Positions 15,304 through 20,936 of a stretch of DNA of 27,641 nucleotides are shown here, one piece after another (the stretch's first letter is position 1; each line of letters begins with the position of its first letter). The stretch spans positions 1 through 27,641 of the forward strand of contig JBNKFQ010000042.1 of the NCBI GenBank assembly GCA_050289385.1. The letters run 5' to 3'. The position numbers and the translations under genes were made by a program. The stretch is from JBNKFQ01 sp050289385 (GTDB lineage Bacteria > Pseudomonadota > Gammaproteobacteria > Pseudomonadales > Porticoccaceae). The notes below the pieces were generated by a model, which had not been told where the DNA came from, ran no database searches, and was given only the letters and a program-made list of their open reading frames with translations.

Positions 15304-15825
15304 ATGAATTTACAATCCACACAAGGTATCGTTCTGATCGGCATGCCGGGAGCCGGCAAAAGCACTCTCGGAATACTGCTTGCCAAAGAGATGGGGTATG
15401 ATTTTATCGACACAGACATATCCATTCAGGTGCATACCGGCAAAACCCTGCAGAACATTATTGATGAAACCGACTACCTGAATTTGCGCAATATCGAGGA
15501 AAAAATATTGCTGGCAACCGACTGCCACAACAAGGTTGTGGCCACTGGCGGGAGTGTGGTGTATAGCAAAGCGGGAATGCAGCATTTGCAGCAACAGGCC
15601 GTTATCGTTTTTCTTGACACACCACTCAATGAGCTTCGCGATCGCATTCAAAACTATGACACTCGCGGGATTGCCCGACGCCCTGATCAAAGCCTGGAAG
15701 ATGTTTTTAACGAGCGGCAGGTTCTGTATAAAAAGTATGCAGAGATTTCGATCAAGTGCACTGGCCTGAACCAAAATGAGACACTGGAAAAAATTCTTGT
15801 CGAGCTTAAAAATCAAAAGGTTTGA
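15304..15825 (+). CDS. Shikimate-kinase-like P-loop kinase, atypical
   Basis: A 173-residue member of the shikimate kinase fold. It has the Walker A GMPGAGKST (residues 13-21), the DTD motif after YDFI that in AroK binds magnesium and substrate, the LRNIEEKIL segment corresponding to the FRxxE shikimate-binding Arg region, and a lid/adenine segment GIARRPDQS followed by NERQVLYKKYAE. In place of the canonical ATGGGSV loop it reads ATGGSVV, one Gly short, and the upstream GExxFR motif is DETDYLNLR. It is not next to aroB, where true aroK sits. It may be a second shikimate kinase or a kinase for another small hydroxylated acid; substrate unknown. The in-frame region before 15304 has no family similarity. 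Confidence 0.75.
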   Translation: MNLQSTQGIVLIGMPGAGKSTLGILLAKEMGYDFIDTDISIQVHTGKTLQNIIDETDYLNLRNIEEKILLATDCHNKVVATGGSVVYSKAGMQHLQQQAVIVFLDTPLNELRDRIQNYDTRGIARRPDQSLEDVFNERQVLYKKYAEISIKCTGLNQNETLEKILVELKNQKV

Positions 15826-15994
15826 ATAATGACATGCCAGTGGCGGTCATATCTCGCACAGCAAATGCAGCACCAATTATGCATTCCACGCCCGGGAACA
15901 ATCGAACAATTCACAAAACACCGGCAACGGTCTGAACAACCGAGAGCGCGCCATTGGAACAGCACGCACTCTGCAAACAACAAGGTCGGTTATA

Positions 15995-16885
15995 TCAATC
16001 CTGAAAGTGAATAAGGCCTTTTTTGATCGCAAGGTAAACCGCGGATGCCTGCGTATTGGCTCCCAAAGCCCGCTTTACTGACGCAATATGTTTGTTTGCC
16101 GTATCCAGGCTGATAAACATTCTTTTGGCCGCATGTTTCAAAGACACATTTTCTTTCGCCAATGTATTCAACAACTCAAGCGGACGCTGACTGATCGTAA
16201 ACGCTTCATCGTCGCGCGCGCAAAACGAATCGGGAAACTTGTTACTGCCAATATAGTCAATCGCAGTAGCCAGCGATCTGAGCTCTGATTTTTTTGCCTC
16301 CACGATCTGCCTGAACTCCTCCCGCTCCTTGCCCTCTGACAACACCATCAACGCCATGCGGCCGTTTCCATCATAGGCTTTGACAGGAATACAGTAGAGG
16401 TCACTGTATCCAAAGCACCGGTACAACCTTACCAGCTCCCGGTTTCTGATAAACAGCTCGTTATCAAACGGCGCGGTGGAAATAAAGTCATCAATTATCG
16501 ACAGATAGGTAGGGACCGATTTGCTTTGGGCATGCATCAATGTAAGGTCATATTTTATATGCCGCCCTTCATCATAGACTTCCTGCAAATCAGGCATGGT
16601 TGTCATCATCGACGTATAGATTGGAATCCCCGCGGGAAGACGATATAAAGAGTAATCTGAAAAGCCCCAGCTATTCAGCACCTGCAGTATCTTGTCTGTA
16701 AAATCTGTAACGTTGAGCGCCTGAGTCAGCTCAACGCGATACTCCAGTACGTCCGGCGCCGGTTCAGCAACCCCAACCTTCTCCTGAGCACCTTTTTGTT
16801 GAGCGTTTTTTTGAACGTTGCCTTCCTCTTCCATTCGAGCTGCATCCGACTCAGAAAGCTCCTGTTCTCGATGTGGCATCATCAT
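15995..16885 (-). CDS. LuxR-type solo transcriptional regulator
   Basis: A 296-residue protein with a charged, Gln/Glu-rich N-terminal extension (about residues 1-45), a segment resembling the autoinducer-binding domain of LuxR/TraR proteins (about 50-215), and a C-terminal LuxR (GerE) helix-turn-helix (about 228-296, VSLKHAAKRMFISLDTANKHIASVKRAL). The pocket region reads IKYDLTLMHAQSKSVPTY where LuxR receptors have an Asp-Pro and a Trp; here the Pro is Leu and the Trp is Tyr, so a classical acyl-homoserine lactone may not be the ligand. No luxI-type synthase is in the window. ATG 16885 has an AGGGG ribosome binding site. Its promoter carries LytTR-like boxes. Confidence 0.85.
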   Translation of the reverse strand: MMMPHREQELSESDAARMEEEGNVQKNAQQKGAQEKVGVAEPAPDVLEYRVELTQALNVTDFTDKILQVLNSWGFSDYSLYRLPAGIPIYTSMMTTMPDLQEVYDEGRHIKYDLTLMHAQSKSVPTYLSIIDDFISTAPFDNELFIRNRELVRLYRCFGYSDLYCIPVKAYDGNGRMALMVLSEGKEREEFRQIVEAKKSELRSLATAIDYIGSNKFPDSFCARDDEAFTISQRPLELLNTLAKENVSLKHAAKRMFISLDTANKHIASVKRALGANTQASAVYLAIKKGLIHFQD

Positions 16886-16969
16886 ACTTACCCCTGAATT
16901 TCATCTAACCGCGTCACAATAGCTGTACGAAGCCTTGCCCTCAGTTCAATTAAAGGATGATGTCACCAA

Positions 16970-17031
16970 CTTCTACTACCGGAGAAATCCCGTATCAAGA
17001 ACGAACGGTAGAAATTGACGACAAACGGTAG
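16970..17031 (-). promoter_or_regulatory. LuxR-gene promoter with tandem LytTR/AlgR-like boxes
   Basis: On the minus strand two direct repeats, CTACCGTTTGTCG (17031-17019) and CTACCGTTCGTTC (17011-16999), repeat with a 20-bp period. They resemble the AlgR consensus CCGTTCGTC and the LytTR layout of two 9-bp sites about two helical turns apart. They are followed by TTGATA (16998-16993), a 17-bp spacer and TAGAAG (16975-16970), placing the boxes near -62 and -42, typical activator positions. A LytTR response regulator is encoded 2 kb away. Binding is inferred. Confidence 0.6.
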
Positions 17032-17046
17032 GGTGGGAAATACACG

Positions 17047-17535
17047 TCATTTTCGACAATACGCCTTTGAAAGATTGCCGCATATTCGCTCTTTACCCCA
17101 CGTAGCTTTGCCGTTCGAGCTATAACCCAACCATTGCCCAACCGGGCTTAAATAGGCGTATATTGCAGTGCCCATATGGCACGCGGCATACTCAAATGGC
17201 CTCGCATCGCCAGATTGGCTCATGAGTGGCAATTGATGAACTTTTAAAGCGTTACCAACGCCGGGTTTGAGCTGTTCAAAGTTGGCCTGAACACCCTCTG
17301 CAAAATACACAAATCTGGCAATCGGTTTATGCAAACACTCTTCACGACTATAACCGAGCAAGGTTTCCCAGGTATTATTAAGCCAGGTTACATAGCCTTG
17401 CGTATCGAGTGACATCAAAATGATCGGCGCATCCTCCAGGATCTGCATCCCTCCATACAAATACTCTATTCGACTCCCGCCCGGGAAAGCCTCGATCTGC
17501 TCTTCGGTCGGCACCGCAGTCTCGTACTCGAACAT
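17047..17535 (-). CDS. Stand-alone PAS-domain protein
   Basis: A 162-residue protein with a single PAS domain (about residues 33-130): LEDAPIILMSLDTQGYVTWLNNTWETLLGYSREECLHKPIARFVY is split here across the standard PAS core, followed by the HQLPLMSQSGDARPFEYAACHM strands. No output domain is present; the C-terminal 30 residues are basic (GKATWGKERICGN). It could pass a ligand or redox signal to a partner by protein contact; the adjacent LuxR-type regulator and LytS/LytTR pair are candidates, which is inference. ATG 17535 is preceded by an AAGGGAG ribosome binding site. It lies upstream of, and on the same strand as, the LuxR-type gene with a 161-bp gap. Confidence 0.75.
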   Translation of the reverse strand: MFEYETAVPTEEQIEAFPGGSRIEYLYGGMQILEDAPIILMSLDTQGYVTWLNNTWETLLGYSREECLHKPIARFVYFAEGVQANFEQLKPGVGNALKVHQLPLMSQSGDARPFEYAACHMGTAIYAYLSPVGQWLGYSSNGKATWGKERICGNLSKAYCRK

Positions 17536-17597
17536 AAAAAGCTCCCTTTCAGAACATCTCCATCAGGCACCTCAAATCGGCACCTTCTTGCACGCCA

Positions 17598-17649
17598 GTG
17601 TGACAATCACACAACAGTATGATTATCTTCTTACTACAAGATGCATCAA
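17598..17649 (-). promoter_or_regulatory. PAS-gene promoter with a downstream palindrome
   Basis: TTGATG (17649-17644), a 16-bp spacer and GATAAT (17627-17622) form a possible promoter on the minus strand. Just downstream, about where transcription would begin, is the palindrome GTGTGACAATCACAC (17598-17612): TGTGA and TCACA half-sites like those of CRP but with a 3-bp spacer instead of 6. A repressor site is plausible; CRP binding is unlikely at that spacing. Confidence 0.45.
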
Positions 17650-17829
17650 CTGGATATATCTCGTATCGGATAGGGACAGATAAAATTCGGCGGCGAGGTG
17701 AAAAAATTCCCTTAACTTCCCGAGCGACAGATAATCCGCGGACACCTCGCTTGATTGCCTTTTCAAGAAAAACTCGATAGAACGCCAGTGAAATGCGGCG
17801 AATGAGTCACAAAGAGTCGTTGGCAGGCT

Positions 17830-17835
17830 TATAAT
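17830..17835 (+). promoter_or_regulatory. -10 element for the LytS-like gene
   Basis: A perfect TATAAT lies 51 bp before the ATG at 17887. The -35 region is poor (GTCACA at 17806-17811 with an 18-bp spacer), which may mean activator dependence. Confidence 0.4.
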
Positions 17836-17886
17836 GCAAGGCTTACCATGCTGCGTTCCGTGGGCCAATGATCCTGTCGAGCCTCA

Positions 17887-18978
17887 ATGACTGATATTTC
17901 CAGCCAACTCTCCGAAAGCAAATTGAATGTTCAACAGTACCCGTTCTGGATGTTGCAACTGATTGGCTGGGGTGGTTACGTATTCTTTCTTTCTCTCAGC
18001 CGCATCTCCTGGCCGGAACAAAAGCTTGTTCACGCAGGCTATATCCCTGTGGCTACGATCACCGGCCTTCTGATTACCCTGTTCTTGCGGCGTTTTTTCA
18101 AGGTGATTTGGAACAAACCCCTGATATATCGCTGTGTGAGCACCATTGCCGGAGTCGGGGTAGCATCTTTGCTCTGGACCATTAGCAAAGACTATCTGCA
18201 TACAGTTTTGCACTCCAGATATGAACTCAACAGCTTGTGGTGCAAACTGGTTTACTGGTATCCCTCGTCCTTTTTTATCCTGGTGAGCTGGACCGGCTTA
18301 TATTATGGCATCAAGTATTACCAAACCATTCAGACAGAAAGAGAAAACCACCTGAAGCTCGTGTCACTAAGCCAGCAAGCTGAATTAAAAATGCTTCGTT
18401 ATCAGATTAACCCTCACTTTCTGTTCAACTCCCTGAATTCTGTTTCGACCCTGATAATGGAAGGTCACAATAAAACTGCCAACCGAATGTTAATAGAACT
18501 GTCAAAATTTCTACGCGTTTCACTGGATACACCTCCCGATCTGAAAGCACCTCTTGGACGAGAAATAGAAACCCTGAAATTGTATCTGAATATTGAAAAA
18601 ATACGCTTCGAAAACCGGCTTGACATTAAAATCGACATTCAAAAAACTGCTGAAAATGCATTAATACCCAACCTTATACTACAACCTCTTATTGAAAACT
18701 GTATCAAACATGCCTGTTCAAGCACTGAATTAACCGTAACAATCCATTTGAAAGCGTATACAGCAAACAACAAACTGTCGCTGGAGCTAAGTGATAATGG
18801 TCCCGGGGCCGAATTGATCGATGGTCAACCCTCAAATGACTCCGGTGTCGGCGTTGCAAATACCAGGGATCGATTAAAAGCATACTATGGTAATAATTAC
18901 ACCTTATTGTTTAGCCCCCTGGATCCACTGGGACTAAAAATCACGATACAGATACCACTCGAATATTCCGATGAATAA
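17887..18978 (+). CDS. LytS-type sensor histidine kinase
   Basis: A 363-residue inner-membrane histidine kinase. Four membrane spans are visible (about residues 18-40, 47-70, 79-100, 121-143) with short loops and no sizeable periplasmic domain. Next comes a short coiled coil, then the LytS-type His_kinase domain with the phospho-accepting His177 in INPHFLFNSLNS, and an HATPase domain with N-box LILQPLIENCIKHA, G1 box LSDNGPGAE and G2 box GVGVANTRDRLKAYYG. All kinase motifs are intact. It overlaps the LytTR regulator gene by 8 bp, so the pair is co-translated. The signal is not evident; a membrane-embedded sensor of this type may sense lipids, membrane state or a small molecule. Confidence 0.92.
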   Translation: MTDISSQLSESKLNVQQYPFWMLQLIGWGGYVFFLSLSRISWPEQKLVHAGYIPVATITGLLITLFLRRFFKVIWNKPLIYRCVSTIAGVGVASLLWTISKDYLHTVLHSRYELNSLWCKLVYWYPSSFFILVSWTGLYYGIKYYQTIQTERENHLKLVSLSQQAELKMLRYQINPHFLFNSLNSVSTLIMEGHNKTANRMLIELSKFLRVSLDTPPDLKAPLGREIETLKLYLNIEKIRFENRLDIKIDIQKTAENALIPNLILQPLIENCIKHACSSTELTVTIHLKAYTANNKLSLELSDNGPGAELIDGQPSNDSGVGVANTRDRLKAYYGNNYTLLFSPLDPLGLKITIQIPLEYSDE

Positions 18979-19789
18979 ATTGACAGCCATAATTGTCGAT
19001 GACGAAAGCCTTGCACGACGAGGCTTGAAATTGCGACTGGAACAACATGAATCGTTAACCGTGCTGGCGGAACACGCCAATGGCCGAGAAGCCATCACGA
19101 CTGTAAAAAAGCTGAAACCGGACCTTCTGTTCCTGGATATCCAAATGCCCGGCATGGACGGTTTTGAAGTAGTCCGTCAATTGGACCAAAACACTTTACC
19201 GTTGATTGTGTTTGTTACCGCCTATGACAAGTATGCAATCAAAGCCTTTGAAAGCCACGCCATAGACTATATCTTAAAGCCGGTGGAGGAGGAGAAGCTG
19301 AACCAGACCATCCAGCGTGTCACGCAAACTGTCAGGGAAAGACGGGCAGATCAAGACAAGACTCGACTGTTAAACATGATGGAGCATCTTACCGGGACGT
19401 CCGCAGCTGAAATAGAAGAAAACCTGATTGCCGGGCATGCATTGACTCACAAATACCCCGATAAAATTTCAATCCGGGATGGCGGCAAGATAACAAGGGT
19501 ATCCGTATCTCAAGTTGACTGGATTGATGCGGCTGGTGACTATATGTGCCTGCACGTATCCGGAGTAACGCATATAATGCGGACTTCCATGAAACAGCTT
19601 GAGGAACAACTGAATCCCGTTTTGTTTCAGCGCATTCATCGGTCTACCATAGTAAACCTGAATCGCATACAGGGAATATCAAATCGCACCAGCGGTGATT
19701 CCCGGGTTACACTGGAGTGCGGGAAACAATTGCGAATGAGCAGAAGCTACAAAAACAAGGTACAGCGCCTTTTAACTCTCGACACCTGA
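18971..19789 (+). CDS. LytTR-family response regulator (AlgR/LytR type)
   Basis: A 272-residue regulator: receiver domain at residues 1-120 with Asp10/Asp11, phospho-acceptor Asp56 in LLFLDIQMPGMDG, Thr/Ala in FVTAYDKYA and Lys in YILKPVEEEKL; then a linker and a LytTR DNA-binding domain (about 165-270) with DKISIRDGGKITRV, VDWIDAAGDYMCLHV, MRTSMKQLEEQL, FQRIHRSTIVNLNRI and the terminal RMSRSYKNKVQ. It is translationally overlapped with the kinase gene. LytTR proteins bind paired 9-bp direct repeats; such repeats are present upstream of the LuxR-type gene at 16999-17031, the best target candidate in the window. Confidence 0.93.
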   Translation: MNKLTAIIVDDESLARRGLKLRLEQHESLTVLAEHANGREAITTVKKLKPDLLFLDIQMPGMDGFEVVRQLDQNTLPLIVFVTAYDKYAIKAFESHAIDYILKPVEEEKLNQTIQRVTQTVRERRADQDKTRLLNMMEHLTGTSAAEIEENLIAGHALTHKYPDKISIRDGGKITRVSVSQVDWIDAAGDYMCLHVSGVTHIMRTSMKQLEEQLNPVLFQRIHRSTIVNLNRIQGISNRTSGDSRVTLECGKQLRMSRSYKNKVQRLLTLDT

Positions 19790-19987
19790 AGTCAGTTGTT
19801 GTGCCAGAGCTCGGCGTCGTTGTTTAATTTCATCGCCAAAATTCGCTACCGCTTCTAGCCGCTTGCCTCTTTGGACACGCCAATTGCCCTGACCCTGTAA
19901 AAACGGTAAATTACGGCAACATCCCCACTATGGATATGAATAAGGTATGGATGGACATCAGGCTCTTCGGAGAGGCCCACTCTTGAT

Positions 19988-20626
19988 ATGGTAGCTCTGG
20001 CAAAGAATCACAGAAAAGGTACAGCTTTGCACCCAAAAGGCCAACGCCGCCTCGAAAAAATACTCAAAGAAGCAAAAGCCATCTTTATCCACGAGGGCTA
20101 CAGCGCGCTCACCATGCGCAACGTAGCCAAAAAAGCTAATACCACCGTTGGCAATCTGCAGTACTACTACCCCAACAAGGCCAGTCTGGTTGCCGATATG
20201 CTGCGTTACTTCAGCGCAGAGTTTTACACAGAAATGGAGAATATTGATCATGACCCGCGGCGCAGTAACGAAGAAAAACTGACAGCTTTTATAGAACGCT
20301 ACCTGGACGATCTTTACTGCAACGAAATGTCCCTGTACTGCCCGGAATTATGGGCTCTGGCCAATCACGACGATGCTGTTTCAAAATACCTGTACGAAGT
20401 ATTCAGTGAAATCAGGGACTACCTGAAAAAGCTTGTTAAGAATGTAAATCCGGATCTTACCTCTACACAAGTAAACGATATGACCATATTGATGATGGCC
20501 TCCATGGAAGGATTGCTGGTATTTGTAGGCCATGGCAAACCCTGGGCAAGTTCGGTAGACCGTGTGCGCACACTTGCATTACAAAGTTATATTGATCTGG
20601 TTAAACAGGGGTCAGGCAAAAAATAG
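19988..20626 (+). CDS. TetR-family transcriptional regulator
   Basis: A 212-residue TetR/AcrR-type repressor. The helix-turn-helix is at about residues 23-68 (RLEKILKEAKAIFIHEGYSA, then LTMRNVAKKANTTVGNLQYYYPNKASLVADML), followed by an all-alpha ligand-binding domain with no further recognisable signature. The ATG at 19988 has only a distant Shine-Dalgarno. It is directly upstream of, and parallel to, the exported pseudo-hydrolase operon. Two palindromes lie between them, one covering the operon's promoter, so that operon is its most likely target. The ligand cannot be read from sequence. Confidence 0.9.
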   Translation: MVALAKNHRKGTALHPKGQRRLEKILKEAKAIFIHEGYSALTMRNVAKKANTTVGNLQYYYPNKASLVADMLRYFSAEFYTEMENIDHDPRRSNEEKLTAFIERYLDDLYCNEMSLYCPELWALANHDDAVSKYLYEVFSEIRDYLKKLVKNVNPDLTSTQVNDMTILMMASMEGLLVFVGHGKPWASSVDRVRTLALQSYIDLVKQGSGKK

Positions 20627-20700
20627 CAGACGATAACGACTGTTGTTTACTCCTCACACTCTCGTAAAAACTTTTTTAATCTGACTGCAGTCACCTGCGT

Positions 20701-20720
20701 GAATTGACATGTATCAATTC
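20701..20720. promoter_or_regulatory. Upstream palindrome (second operator candidate)
   Basis: A perfect 20-bp inverted repeat with 7-bp arms, GAATTGA and TCAATTC, around a 6-bp centre. It lies just upstream of the -35 hexamer of the pseudo-hydrolase operon promoter, 19 bp before the larger palindrome, and shares the AATTGA/TCAATT half-site words with it. Confidence 0.5.
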
Positions 20721-20734
20721 ATGGATCCCAGCGC

Positions 20735-20771
20735 TTGACATCAATTTTAGTACAACCGTACTATAATTGAT
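20735..20771 (+). promoter_or_regulatory. Promoter embedded in a 32-bp palindrome (TetR operator candidate)
   Basis: A consensus TTGACA (20735-20740) is followed by TACTAT at an 18-bp spacing (20759-20764) or TATAAT at 21 bp (20762-20767). Laid over it is a palindrome with 14-bp arms, ATCAATTTTAGTAC (20740-20753) and GTACTATAATTGAT (20758-20771), with a 4-bp centre and one mismatch. A protein bound here would block RNA polymerase. The TetR gene ends about 115 bp upstream, so TetR binding is the natural inference. Confidence 0.7.
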
Positions 20772-20936
20772 TTCACCAATAAGTCACGATCAATACAAGC
20801 ACACACAACGATGGCAAGAACATAAAAGTTCCCGGGTAACAACAATTGCCCGCCCATATTCACTATGGCTCAGCAGCCAGCCAGGAAATAATGCTCTTGC
20901 TTGCTGGTAAACTTGATCTTAAAACGGGATGCAAAG

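Larger units (their letters stand above)
17536..17886. other. 351-bp divergent intergenic region, PAS gene / LytS-like gene
   Basis: No gene is seen. It holds the predicted PAS and LytS-like promoters, a 9-bp direct repeat GACAGATAA at 17675-17683 and 17726-17734, and a perfect 8-bp inverted repeat GCGAGGTG (17693-17700) with CACCTCGC (17743-17750). The repeats may be regulator sites for the divergent promoters. I see no LytTR-like boxes here. Confidence 0.5.
20627..20936 (+). other. 310-bp upstream region of the pseudo-hydrolase operon
   Basis: No gene is seen. It holds the two palindromes and the promoter, then an approximately 165-nt leader with two very short ATG-initiated frames (4 and 8 codons from 20811 and 20863) that are unlikely to matter. 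No terminator for the TetR gene is recognised, so read-through from it is possible. Confidence 0.5.

Noticed and set aside
15829..16014. Small plus-strand frame of 61 codons after the shikimate-kinase-like gene
   Set aside because: No ribosome binding site, low-complexity composition without recognisable features, and it runs into the convergent LuxR-type gene. I see nothing else convincing in that gap.
17598..17612. CRP binding site
   Set aside because: The TGTGA and TCACA words are separated by 3 bp; CRP requires 6, so the palindrome is reported only as an unidentified operator.
20901..20936. TTG start giving a longer S9 homologue
   Set aside because: The extra residues would precede a normal signal peptide, and the ATG at 20937 gives the expected N-terminus.
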